Shown: positions 36,461-44,977 of the stretch, in pieces
How positions within the stretch are numbered: the first letter of the stretch is position 1
Layout: every line of letters begins with the position of its first letter
Source: Pontibacter litorisediminis
GTDB lineage: Bacteria; Bacteroidota; Bacteroidia; Cytophagales; Hymenobacteraceae
Direction: 5' to 3'
Assembly: GCF_029360645.1 (NCBI RefSeq)
Contig: NZ_JARDUA010000001.1
Location: 496,001 to 560,000, forward strand
DNA: 64,000 nt
The notes under the pieces: model-generated
Told to the model about the DNA's origin: nothing
Databases searched by the model: none
The model's input: the letters and a program-made list of their open reading frames with translations, nothing else
Program-made: the position numbers and the translations under genes

Positions 36461-37408
36461 TACCTGCTCCTTACGCTCCTGCAGCCACTTGTAGATTCTT
36501 TCGGTATCCTCCTTGCGGCAAAGCTCCGAGCCGGGCGTCATGGTGGCGGCGGTGCCGGCCGCCACGCCATAACGGACCATATCCTCCAGGCTGCCTCCCC
36601 GCAACAGGCAGAGTACCATACCTGCCACCATGCTATCGCCGGCCCCCACGGCGCTCTGCTGCGGCATGGTGGGCGGCACTACATAGGTGATGCCTTCCTT
36701 AGAGGCCAGCATGGCTCCGCGCGGCCCCAGCGACACCACCAGCACCTTGCATTTCCCCTCGTTCAACACCTGCATCGCAATCTCTTCCTGCTCCATTGCC
36801 GATATCTGCTCCTTCCCGGCCAGTGCTGCCAACTCGCCCAGGTTCGGTTTCAGCAAGTATACCCCCTCTCCTGCCGCCTTCAACAGGGCATCACCGGAAG
36901 TATCCACGATCAACCTGAAATTCTTGCGGTGCGCAATCAGGGCGAGCTGCTCGTAAAAATTGTCTGGCACACCCGGCGGAAGGCTGCCGCTGGCCACGAC
37001 ATACTTTGGTGTTTGCGCCTCGGGCAGTTGCTCCAGATCATCCAGGCACTGCCGCCACTCCTGCTCGTATACTTCGGGGCCGGGCATGCCAAAGCGGTAT
37101 TGATTGCCAGAGTTGTCTTCCATCACCATCAGGTTTTCGCGGGTCCAATTCTTGGTTTTGAATGCCCTGAAATGTACGCCCTCCTCCTCCAGCAGAAGAC
37201 AGATCCGCTCCCCGGAAGGGCCTCCTACCAGCATCCAGGCGCAGGAGCTGCTACCGAGCTTCCGCAGTGCCCGCGACACGTTGATACCGCCGCCACCCGG
37301 CTCATAGATGGGGGAATCGCAGCGGAGCTTTTTCTCGGGCAGCACCTGCGCCACATGGGTGCTCTTATCCAGCGCCGGGTTGAGAGTGATGGTGATGATA
37401 TCGCTCAT
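36458..37408 (-). CDS. pfkB: 6-phosphofructokinase 2 (PfkB type)
   Basis: PfkB phosphorylates fructose 6-phosphate with ATP. The 316-residue ribokinase-fold protein follows E. coli PfkB closely as I recall it: ITLNPALDKSTH, KLRCDSPIYEPGGGGINVSRAL (27-48), WTRENLMV, QYRFGMPG, SGSLPPGVP, VVSLGPRGAML and the catalytic GAGDSMVAGMV with Asp258. Closer kin to FruK or LacC is less likely, given the EPGGGGINV and SGxQYRFxMPG matches. It lies 29 bp after the GH65 gene on the same strand, so the whole 41425-36458 run is probably one transcript. Confidence 0.9.
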   Translation of the reverse strand: MSDIITITLNPALDKSTHVAQVLPEKKLRCDSPIYEPGGGGINVSRALRKLGSSSCAWMLVGGPSGERICLLLEEEGVHFRAFKTKNWTRENLMVMEDNSGNQYRFGMPGPEVYEQEWRQCLDDLEQLPEAQTPKYVVASGSLPPGVPDNFYEQLALIAHRKNFRLIVDTSGDALLKAAGEGVYLLKPNLGELAALAGKEQISAMEQEEIAMQVLNEGKCKVLVVSLGPRGAMLASKEGITYVVPPTMPQQSAVGAGDSMVAGMVLCLLRGGSLEDMVRYGVAAGTAATMTPGSELCRKEDTERIYKWLQERKEQV

Positions 37409-37437
37409 AAAAAGAGAAGTTATAAAGTATAAACCGG

Positions 37438-39840
37438 TTACCGGGCAATGTTGAACTCGCGCTGCTCACCTGTTCGGAAAGTATGCACCTCGCCCCGCAC
37501 CCCGATCTGCACCTCCTTAGACCAGCCGCGGTCAAAGGTTATGCGCATGGTGTCCTGGGTCAGGCGAATAGAGATCCAGTGGTTGCGGTATCGCACCTGG
37601 AAGTTCAGGCAGCCCACCTCGTCTGGCAGCACAGGATTGAGCCACAGCACGTTATCCCGGATCTCCATACCTGTAAAGCCTCGCTGCACCAAGTCCACGG
37701 TGCCTGCCATCGCCCCCAGATGGATTCCTTCCGCGGTAGTTCCTCCCTGGATGTCTTCCACATCGCTTACCAGGGCAATCTCAAAGTTCCTCCAGGCGCG
37801 TTTACGGTCTGAGCGTGCCAGCACCCAGGAATGCACGATTTTACTGAGCGTGGACCCGTGCGAGGTGCGCTGCTCATAGTAGGTGATGTTGGCGGGGATA
37901 CTCTCCGGCTTAAAATCGTACTGCAGCTGCCGGAAAATCTCCAGCAGTTCCTCGGAGGAGAACAAGTAAAACAGCATGAGTACGTCTGCCTGCTTGCTGG
38001 CTTTATACTTGTTCACGTTGTCGCCCTGGCTTTCCAGGATACGGTCCAGGCGCATGGCCTCACCATGCTTGGCCCGGTACTCCTCCCACGGAAACTCCGC
38101 CAGCTGCTCGTAGCCCTCAAACTGGGCAATAATACCACTGTCACCAATAAAGGGTACGTACATCTTGGCCGCGATGTCGCGCCAGCGGGCGGTGTCCTCC
38201 TTGCTGATGCTTAGCTTCTGAAACAGCTCCTCCAAACGGGAATCGTCGAGAATCCCGAAAAGTTTCAGGGACGCTTGTATCACCCACACCGCCATCACGT
38301 TAGTGTAGGCATTGTTGCTTAACCCTGGCTCATCAGAGCCGGGATAGGCTGTATGGTACTCGTCTGGTCCGACTACATGGTGAATTTCGTAGCGCCCACG
38401 GGTGGGGTTTAAGGTGGCAATAGAGGACCAGAACTGGGCAACATCGAGCATCAGCTCGGCCCCCATAAAAGCCAAAAAGCTCATGTCTTCAGTGGCCTGG
38501 TAATACTGCCACACATTGTAAGCAACGGCGGCACTGATGTGGCGCTGCAAATAGGTGTTGTCTGGTAACCAACGGCCCGACTGCGGGTTCAGGTGGATAA
38601 TCTGGCTCTCCTCGCGCCCATTACTGCCGCTTTGCCACGGAAACATGGCTCCGCGATAACCCGCCTGACGGGCGGCATAACGCGCCTCCGGCAGGCGGCG
38701 GAAGCGGTACTGCAGCAGTTCGCGCGTCAGCTCGGGCAGCCGGAAGTTCAGGAAAGGAAAAATAAAGAGCTCATCCCAGAAAATGTGGCCACGGTACGCC
38801 TCGCCATGCAGCCCGCGGGCCGGCACCCCCACATCAAAGCCCACGGTGTTAGCCGAGACGGTTTGCAGCAGGTGGAAGATATGCAGGCGGAGGATGCCCT
38901 GGGTTTTGGTGTTGCAGGCTATTTCTAAATCGCAGCGGTTCCAGAGGCGCTGCCAGGCCAGCACATGCCTGCCCAGCAGGTGTTCAAAGTTACCTTGGCG
39001 GTCGATGTTCTTGCAAGCCTCCTGCAGCGGCTCAGTAATTGCCTGGTCGCGGGAAGTATGGAGCTGCACCACTTTCTCAATTTGCACCGGCTTGTTCTGC
39101 TCGCACCGCACACGGCATTGAAGGGCTACGTACCCCTCTTCCTGCTGCATCTCATAGGAGATGTTTTCCTGTACCGAACCGCGGAACACCCGCACCCGGG
39201 CCGCCTGCGCCATCAGCAGCTTCGACTGTACCGTCTCCACCTCCAGGTAAATCGTCTCCGGATTATGCTGCCCCTGCCCAACGGGCCGCAGGTGCCGGTT
39301 CTGCAAGGCGCTGTAGCGCTCCACGCCGCTGTTCGTCACGCGCCCATCCAAGGCGGCGCGTACCACTACCTCTCCTGACCAATTCAAGGGGGTTATTTCC
39401 CATTGCAGCGCCGCCACATGCTTGTTGGCCATACTCACCAGCCGCCTGCTTACCAAGGACGTCTCACGGCCCTTCTTATCGCGGAAATGCATTCGACGCA
39501 GCAACAGCCCCTGGCGCATGTCCACCTCCAACTGAAAGCCGATCATCTCTACCTTCCTGACATCGAACAATTCTTCATCGGGATGGCAAAAGGTAAGCGG
39601 AAGCCAATTAGGCCAGTTAACCAGATCCTCGTTCTCTATCTTCTCACCCGCTATTTCGGAAGTGAGGCGGTTGTAGCCGCCAGCCAGGTAGGTACCGGGA
39701 TAGTGGGCGCCGCGCTCTGCTGCGGCCTCCTCGAAAGCTCCCCGGGTGGCAAAGTAGCCGTTACCCAAGGTGCAAAGCGCCTCGCGGAGCGCCTGTTGCT
39801 CCGGGTTCCAGCTGTCGAAGGTGACTTTCCAGTCCTGCAT
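37438..39840 (-). CDS. Glycoside hydrolase family 65 disaccharide phosphorylase
   Basis: GH65 phosphorylases split alpha-glucosyl disaccharides (maltose, trehalose, kojibiose, trehalose 6-phosphate) with phosphate, releasing beta-glucose 1-phosphate. The 800-residue protein has an N-terminal beta-sandwich (from WNPEQQALREALCTLGNGYFATRG). An (alpha/alpha)6 barrel follows, with GHIFWDELFIFPFL (351-364), AMFPWQSGSNGRE (398-410) and the general acid Glu494 in VGPDEYHTAYP. HGSTLSKIVHSW follows. The phosphate-binding loop and beta-rich C-terminus are present. It lies 4 bp after the beta-PGM/trehalose-phosphatase gene. This pairing favours trehalose or trehalose 6-phosphate as substrate, but specificity cannot be read from sequence. 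Confidence 0.9.
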   Translation of the reverse strand: MQDWKVTFDSWNPEQQALREALCTLGNGYFATRGAFEEAAAERGAHYPGTYLAGGYNRLTSEIAGEKIENEDLVNWPNWLPLTFCHPDEELFDVRKVEMIGFQLEVDMRQGLLLRRMHFRDKKGRETSLVSRRLVSMANKHVAALQWEITPLNWSGEVVVRAALDGRVTNSGVERYSALQNRHLRPVGQGQHNPETIYLEVETVQSKLLMAQAARVRVFRGSVQENISYEMQQEEGYVALQCRVRCEQNKPVQIEKVVQLHTSRDQAITEPLQEACKNIDRQGNFEHLLGRHVLAWQRLWNRCDLEIACNTKTQGILRLHIFHLLQTVSANTVGFDVGVPARGLHGEAYRGHIFWDELFIFPFLNFRLPELTRELLQYRFRRLPEARYAARQAGYRGAMFPWQSGSNGREESQIIHLNPQSGRWLPDNTYLQRHISAAVAYNVWQYYQATEDMSFLAFMGAELMLDVAQFWSSIATLNPTRGRYEIHHVVGPDEYHTAYPGSDEPGLSNNAYTNVMAVWVIQASLKLFGILDDSRLEELFQKLSISKEDTARWRDIAAKMYVPFIGDSGIIAQFEGYEQLAEFPWEEYRAKHGEAMRLDRILESQGDNVNKYKASKQADVLMLFYLFSSEELLEIFRQLQYDFKPESIPANITYYEQRTSHGSTLSKIVHSWVLARSDRKRAWRNFEIALVSDVEDIQGGTTAEGIHLGAMAGTVDLVQRGFTGMEIRDNVLWLNPVLPDEVGCLNFQVRYRNHWISIRLTQDTMRITFDRGWSKEVQIGVRGEVHTFRTGEQREFNIAR

Positions 39841-39844
39841 AGCT

Positions 39845-41425
39845 TCATTTCTTTAGGTGTTGCGCCAGCGCCTCCAGGAACTGCTGTACTTCCTCCACAC
39901 TCTCCAGCCGGTAATCTGCTGCGGTTTCCTCAGCATGCTCCCCCACCAGGATGCTTACACCCTCTCCCTTCAGGGCGGCAAAGGCATCCTCATCCGTCAG
40001 GTCATCGCCAATATACAGGGGGAGAATATTCGGTTGGCGTAGGTCCAGCTCGTCCAGGAGCCAATGCACGGCCTTGCCTTTGTGCCAGTCGAGGTTCGGC
40101 TTCAGCTCCAGGATCATTTTGCCTGGGCCGGGCTTGAGCTCCTCATACCTGGCGAGCACCTCGTGCGCCACCTCCAGCACCCGGCTCACTTCCTCTTCAG
40201 CCACGTTGCGGTAATGCACGGCAATCGCGTAGCGCTTCCGCTCCACCAGCGCCCCTGCCACATCTTTCAGGCGCTCGTTCAGCTCTTCCTGTGCCTTATC
40301 CAGCGCGGGAATGGCGGCGGCGGCGCCTCCCGGCTCGGTGTGCAGGTTGTCGGGCCCTGAGATATCGAAGCCGTGCGAGCCGGCATAGTACAGGTTATCC
40401 AGTTGCACCAGCTTCTCCACGTTGGCACGGTCGCGCCCGCTCACAACAGCAACCGGGCATACTTCCGCCAACTGCCGCAGCGTCTGCCGCATGCTGCCCG
40501 AAAGAATGGCTTTGTCCGGATCCTTCACAATGGGGGTCAGGCAGCCGTCATAGTCCAGAAATACAGCGGGAGTTTTGCCATTTAAAAGCTCACTTACTTT
40601 GTTTAAAGCGGAAGGAAGGTTTTTGCCGTCCTGCTTCTTTACCGTGGAGGTAGTCGGGTTCGTCATAGTATGGTTTTGGCTTGGAAAGGTTTGCAGCACC
40701 AGGTCGGCACCGTGTTCTGTTAATTCTTGTGCTTCATTTGTGCGGTCGATGCCTACGACCAAGGCAAAGCCGCCTGCCTTGCCGGCCTCTACACCGGCCA
40801 GCGCATCCTCAAATACGGCCGCCTGCTCGGGCTTTACGCCTAGCCTCTTGGCGGCCTCCAGAAAGATATCGGGGGCGGGCTTGCCTTTCAGGCCCAGTTC
40901 CGCCGACAGCAGGCCGTCCACCCGCACCTCGAACAGCTCCTCTAGCCTTGCCGCGGCAAGTATGGCTTTGCAGTTCTTGCTAGCCGAGATTACAGCCGTT
41001 CGCATTCCTTGGCGCCGCATCTCTTTCACGAAGGCTACTGTGTCAGTGTATACTTCCACCCCTCCGTCCTCCAGCAGTTCCTGAAAGTAAACATTCTTTA
41101 AGTTGCCTAAACCAGACACTGTCTCGGCTCCAGGTTTGTCTTGCGGGCTGCCTTCCGGCAGGTTGATGCCTCTGGAGGCCAGAAAATTGCGCACCCCGTC
41201 GTAACGCGGAATGCCATCGATGTAGCGGCGGTAATCCGTGGCGATAGCCAGCGGCTCATAATTTTTCCCATCCTGCCGCCCCCGCTCCTGCAAGTAGGCA
41301 TCAAACATGCGCTTCCAGGCGGCGGCATGGACCCTGGCTGTCTGGGTAATCACCCCGTCCAGGTCGAAGATGAGCGCCTTGACGCGCTTGCTCTCCAGTA
41401 GGTGAAACAGGTTCTGCTGTGGCAT
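39845..41425 (-). CDS. Beta-phosphoglucomutase-like HAD domain fused to trehalose-6-phosphate phosphatase
   Basis: Two HAD modules lie in 526 residues. Residues 14-250 are a beta-phosphoglucomutase-type domain (FDLDGVITQTARVHAAAW with Asp21 and Asp23; AVISASKNC; KGKPAPDIFLEAAKRLG). Residues 275-526 are an OtsB domain (VFLDYDGCLTPIV with Asp291 and Asp293; VVSGRDRANVE; GSHGFDISGP; LELKPNLDWHKGKAVHWLL; YIGDDLTDEDAF). The first would convert beta-glucose 1-phosphate to glucose 6-phosphate, and the second removes phosphate from trehalose 6-phosphate. With the GH65 gene 4 bp downstream, the domain set and total length equal mycobacterial OtsB1 (from memory, about 1,300 residues) split in two. No OtsA is visible here. 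Confidence 0.88.
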   Translation of the reverse strand: MPQQNLFHLLESKRVKALIFDLDGVITQTARVHAAAWKRMFDAYLQERGRQDGKNYEPLAIATDYRRYIDGIPRYDGVRNFLASRGINLPEGSPQDKPGAETVSGLGNLKNVYFQELLEDGGVEVYTDTVAFVKEMRRQGMRTAVISASKNCKAILAAARLEELFEVRVDGLLSAELGLKGKPAPDIFLEAAKRLGVKPEQAAVFEDALAGVEAGKAGGFALVVGIDRTNEAQELTEHGADLVLQTFPSQNHTMTNPTTSTVKKQDGKNLPSALNKVSELLNGKTPAVFLDYDGCLTPIVKDPDKAILSGSMRQTLRQLAEVCPVAVVSGRDRANVEKLVQLDNLYYAGSHGFDISGPDNLHTEPGGAAAAIPALDKAQEELNERLKDVAGALVERKRYAIAVHYRNVAEEEVSRVLEVAHEVLARYEELKPGPGKMILELKPNLDWHKGKAVHWLLDELDLRQPNILPLYIGDDLTDEDAFAALKGEGVSILVGEHAEETAADYRLESVEEVQQFLEALAQHLKK

Positions 41426-41507
41426 GCTGCATGGGGTTTGGGAGATGCTGCTCTCAGGAAAAGCATACTATAGTTTAGGCCATTAAGTTATACTTCCCGG
41501 ATAAACC

Positions 41508-41540
41508 AAAAGCGCCTCCTGCAAGACAGGAGGCGCTTTT
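41508..41540 (-). terminator. Terminator of the second HAD gene
   Basis: A perfect 14-bp stem (AAAAGCGCCTCCTG) with a 5-base loop lies 28 bp past the stop of the HAD gene at 41569. It separates it from the fused HAD/OtsB gene. Confidence 0.85.
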
Positions 41541-41568
41541 GTAATGGTTTCAGAAGTATATGAATGGA

Positions 41569-42348
41569 TTAGGACCCGAGCGAGGAGGCTGCTTTCTCTT
41601 GCAGCTCCGCCGTAAATCCTTTGATCACGACGTCAGCTCCTTTTGCCTCCAGCCTTTCCTGCACAAAGCTGCGGTCTATTCCTACTATCAAGCCGAAGCC
41701 TCCAGCCTTGGCACCTTCGATGCCGCCTACGGTATCTTCAAAAACAGCTGTTTCCTCTGGGCCAACGCCCAGACGTCGGGCCGCCTCAAGGTAAATATCC
41801 GGAGCGGGCTTGCTCTGCATTTTCAGCTCATTGGCCACTACCTTGTCTACACGCACCTCAAAAAGCTTGTCCAAACCGGCACGGCGAAGTATGGTCAGGC
41901 AGTTGCGGCTACCAGAAACAATGGCCGTTTTCATGCCTGCCTCCTGCTGCTCTTTCACATACTTTACAGCATCATCAAACACTACCACGCCATTCTGCTT
42001 CAGCAGCTCGTGGAAATAGTAGTCCTTTCGCTCCCCCAGGCCAACCAGCGTATTAGCACCTACACTGTCGCTGGGCTCGCCCTCTGGCAGCTCAATGCCC
42101 CTGGAGGCCATGAAATTACGCATTGCATCAATGCGGGGCACGTCGTGCACGTACGTCTGGTAATCCTCTTTCAGGTCAAAAGGCGCATAGGTTTTGCCGT
42201 CCTGCTCGCTGCGCTGGCGCAGGAACGAGTCACATAGCTTTTTCCATGCTTCGGCATGCAGTCCGGCCGTATTGGTGATTACCCCGTCCATATCCAGGAT
42301 GAGGGCCTTGATGTTTCTCTCTTGTATAAGATTACTCAGATTGCTCAT
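41569..42348 (-). CDS. Beta-phosphoglucomutase-like HAD hydrolase
   Basis: The 259-residue protein is a close paralogue of the first domain of the next gene downstream: ILDMDGVITNTAGLHAEAWK (Asp19, Asp21), RNFMASRGIELPEGEPSD, AIVSGSRNC, SKPAPDIYLEAARRLGV and FEDTVGGIEGAKAGGFGLIVGIDR. It has the cap-domain insertion of beta-PGM. It presumably interconverts beta-glucose 1-phosphate and glucose 6-phosphate. A strong terminator separates it from the fused gene, so the two copies are independently expressed. The pair looks like a tandem duplication. An AAGTATA motif touches the start codon at 42349-42355. Confidence 0.87.
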   Translation of the reverse strand: MSNLSNLIQERNIKALILDMDGVITNTAGLHAEAWKKLCDSFLRQRSEQDGKTYAPFDLKEDYQTYVHDVPRIDAMRNFMASRGIELPEGEPSDSVGANTLVGLGERKDYYFHELLKQNGVVVFDDAVKYVKEQQEAGMKTAIVSGSRNCLTILRRAGLDKLFEVRVDKVVANELKMQSKPAPDIYLEAARRLGVGPEETAVFEDTVGGIEGAKAGGFGLIVGIDRSFVQERLEAKGADVVIKGFTAELQEKAASSLGS

Positions 42349-42749
42349 AAGTATAGGTTTGCTTGATAGGTTTCTATTTCAGTTTTAGACGACTGGACTT
42401 ATGGCAACTGGCTTTCTTCCCCAGCGCTGGCCACGCCTTTTTGCCCTGCCTTACACCCACGGGCACGCCCCTTTGTGATTGTTGCGCACCGGGAAAAGCA
42501 ACACGAAGCCTTTATCCGGCTCATCAAATATAGGTACCTGCCCTCACAGTTGCAGCATCTACGGCTATTAAATTGTATATGTTTACAAACAAATACTTCG
42601 CGGTTTGGCTCATTCGACCAAGGGCCAGCCTCTCATATGCTGTTTATCCTATATAGTGCGCTGCGTCAGGAAAGAGAAAAAAACTTTTTCCCATTGGTCT
42701 TTCAGGTGCGTCTGCCTCTCCACCCATCGACTGTTTTACAGGATTGCGG
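42349..42749. other. Intergenic region without recognised genes
   Basis: About 400 bp separate the HAD gene from the small ORF at 42750. Both strands have short open frames with no recognisable protein features. The stretch between 42361 and 42480 is C-rich. I see no tRNA or terminator. A small RNA or a 5' region of the HAD gene is possible but unsupported. Confidence 0.4.
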
Positions 42750-42935
42750 CTACGGAATACCTGTTGTGCGCTCCTCTGGGGGTACATCCGGCCCCTGCTC
42801 TGGCCGGGTAGACCAGTTTTCCCCGCCGGTAATGTAGCCCGTGGCCCCAGGGGATGAACCCTTGCCTTTATCTTCTCCTGGGTTATCGTTTTTCTTTTCA
42901 GCATTTCCAGCCTGATCTTTCTTTCTCTCTTCCAT
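42750..42935 (-). CDS. Small hydrophilic protein of unknown function
   Basis: This is a possible 61-residue protein, MEERKKDQAGNAEKKNDN..., ending in an unusual Gly/Pro/Glu-rich segment (GYITGGENWSTRPEQGP ... EERTTGIP). It has no signal peptide or membrane segment and looks disordered. The Asn, Gly and Pro codon choices resemble those of its neighbours. I keep it as a probable gene because the composition is protein-like, whereas the overlapping frames are not. There is no family and no function. Confidence 0.45.
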   Translation of the reverse strand: MEERKKDQAGNAEKKNDNPGEDKGKGSSPGATGYITGGENWSTRPEQGPDVPPEERTTGIP

Positions 42936-43102
42936 AAGGCATCCTTGTTAAATGTTAAGTTCAAAAGGGGGCACAGCAACTGCAGTAGCTCCAACTGGTC
43001 CTTTCAAACGAATAATACCTTACCTACGCAACACAAGGGGTTTTGATCAAGTTGTTCTTGGCGCTGTACCAGGCAGGAGTCTGTATAATCTGCAGGAATT
43101 CC

Positions 43103-43110
43103 TATCTTTG
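43103..43110 (+). promoter_or_regulatory. Candidate -7 box for pgi (TATCTTTG)
   Basis: Exact TAnnTTTG match 114 bp upstream of the pgi ATG. No TTG at -33, so the assignment is weak. The rest of the 289-bp gap 42936-43224 shows nothing else I can support. Confidence 0.3.
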
Positions 43111-43224
43111 AGCACGGGCAATTTGCCGTATAACCTTTATACGTAAAAACTGAACTGGCCGCAACCTGGTATACCAAATCAAAGTAATGGACCCCGGAAG
43201 GCCACCTATCCCTGAAAAAACACT

Positions 43225-44871
43225 ATGCTAAAAAACTACTCTCCCACCAAAACCGAAGCCTGGAAAAAGCTGGAGGAACATTATAAGGCAGTGCAGCCAC
43301 TGCACCTGCGCGATATGTTTGCACAGGACACAGACCGCTTCAACAGGTTCACCTACCGCCTGAACAATACGATCTACGACCTCTCCAAAAACCGTGTCAC
43401 CGAAGAAACCCTGCAACTGCTGGTACAGCTGGCAGAGGAGATGGAGGTGGCTGGCGCCATAGAAGGTATGTTTGGCGGGGAAAGGATAAACGCCACCGAG
43501 AACCGCGCGGTGCTACACACTGCCCTGCGCAACTTTTCTGATGAAAGCCTGGAGGTAGACGGTGAGAATGCCCTGCAGGAAGTGCGCCAGGTGCAGGAAC
43601 AGATGCGCACGTTCTGCAATAAGCTGCACTCTGGCGAGTGGACCGGCTACACCGGCAAGCGTATTCAGAGCATTGTGAACATCGGTATCGGAGGCTCCGA
43701 CCTGGGCCCCAAGATGGTGGTGGAGGCGCTGAAAAAGTACCAGCAGCCGGACCTGGAGGTATACTTTATCTCTAACGTGGACGGCACCGACGCCGCCGAG
43801 GTCCTGCGCCGCCTTGACCCGGAAACGACACTGTTCATCATCGCCTCTAAAACCTTTACCACGAAAGAAACCATCACCAATGCTGAAACCGCCCGTGGCT
43901 GGTTCCTGAACAAGGCTGTGGACCGTGAGCACATTAAGAAGCATTTCGTGGCGCTTTCCACCAACCTTGAGGCAGTAACGAAGTTTGGCATTGCCGAAGA
44001 GAACGCGTTCCGCTTCTGGGACTGGGTAGGTGGCCGCTTCTCTCTGTGGTCGGCTATCGGCTTGTCCGTTGCCTGTGCGCTGGGCTATGATAAATTTGAG
44101 GAGCTGTTGCGCGGCGCGGAGTCAATGGACAAGCACTTCCAACAGGAATCGCTGGAAAAAAATATTCCGGTACTGATGGCGTTGCTCAGCATCTGGTACA
44201 CCAATTTCTTCGGTTGCCAGACCCACGCCATCCTCCCGTACGACCAATACCTGCGCCTGCTGCCAGAGTACCTACAGCAACTGCTGATGGAGAGCAACGG
44301 CAAGAGCACTGACCGCAACGGCAACCGTGTGGATTACCAGACGCAGCCGGTGGTATGGGGAGCGGCGGGCACCAACAGCCAGCACTCCTTCTTCCAGCTC
44401 ATTCACCAGGGCACTATCCTTATCCCCTGCGATTATATTGCCCCGGCCGAAAGCCACAACCCTATCGGCAACCACCACCCACTGCTGCTGTCTAACTTCT
44501 TCGCCCAGACCGAGGCGCTGATGAAAGGCAAGAACGCAGAGGAGGTGCGCCAGGAGCTCACGCAGAAAGGGATGAGCGGGGAGGAACTGGAACAGCTGCT
44601 GCCGCACAAGCTTTTTGAGGGAAACAAGCCCACCACCTCTATTATGATGAAGAAGCTTACCCCTTTTGAGCTGGGCAGCCTCATTGCCATGTACGAGCAC
44701 AAAACTTTTGTACAGGGCGTGATCTGGAACATCTACAGCTTTGACCAGTGGGGTGTGGAGCTGGGCAAGCAACTGGCCGGAACAATTGAAGGCGAACTGC
44801 TGCAAGGCAAAGTCTCCAGCCACGACAGCTCTACCAGCGGGTTAATGCAGTACTACACCGAAAATAAATAG
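43225..44871 (+). CDS. pgi: Glucose-6-phosphate isomerase
   Basis: Pgi interconverts glucose 6-phosphate and fructose 6-phosphate. The 548-residue protein has the long-form Pgi signatures: [18 protein letters not shown] (about 150-167), [16 protein letters not shown] (209-224), [18 protein letters not shown] (268-285) and [19 protein letters not shown] (about 379-397). [32 protein letters not shown] lies near 490. It links the GH65/beta-PGM products (glucose 6-phosphate) to PfkB (fructose 6-phosphate) encoded just upstream on the other strand. Confidence 0.97.
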   Translation: MLKNYSPTKTEAWKKLEEHYKAVQPLHLRDMFAQDTDRFNRFTYRLNNTIYDLSKNRVTEETLQLLVQLAEEMEVAGAIEGMFGGERINATENRAVLHTALRNFSDESLEVDGENALQEVRQVQEQMRTFCNKLHSGEWTGYTGKRIQSIVNIGIGGSDLGPKMVVEALKKYQQPDLEVYFISNVDGTDAAEVLRRLDPETTLFIIASKTFTTKETITNAETARGWFLNKAVDREHIKKHFVALSTNLEAVTKFGIAEENAFRFWDWVGGRFSLWSAIGLSVACALGYDKFEELLRGAESMDKHFQQESLEKNIPVLMALLSIWYTNFFGCQTHAILPYDQYLRLLPEYLQQLLMESNGKSTDRNGNRVDYQTQPVVWGAAGTNSQHSFFQLIHQGTILIPCDYIAPAESHNPIGNHHPLLLSNFFAQTEALMKGKNAEEVRQELTQKGMSGEELEQLLPHKLFEGNKPTTSIMMKKLTPFELGSLIAMYEHKTFVQGVIWNIYSFDQWGVELGKQLAGTIEGELLQGKVSSHDSSTSGLMQYYTENK

Positions 44872-44878
44872 CTTATTG

Positions 44879-44970
44879 AGTTAAGAGTTGAGAATTATGA
44901 GTTGTACCTATTTGATTAATACCTCTACCTTCTTTTCAACTTTCAACTCTTAAACTTTTAACTCTTAACT
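44879..44970. repeat. Inverted AGTTAAGAGTT repeats between pgi and the next gene
   Basis: AGTTAAGAGTTG at 44879-44890 has its complement twice downstream (CAACTCTTAA at 44944-44953 and AACTCTTAACT at 44960-44970). A related GAGTTG element lies between. The result is a low-complexity, palindromic spacer of a type I recall as scattered in Bacteroidota genomes. It could fold as a terminator for pgi but lacks a clean T-tract. Confidence 0.6.
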
Positions 44971-44977
44971 AAAATAA

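Noticed and set aside
42475-42837. 120-codon plus-strand open frame in the gap before pgi
   Set aside because: Composition is unlike a protein (mixed Cys, His, Pro runs), no start signal, and it overlaps the more protein-like minus-strand small ORF.
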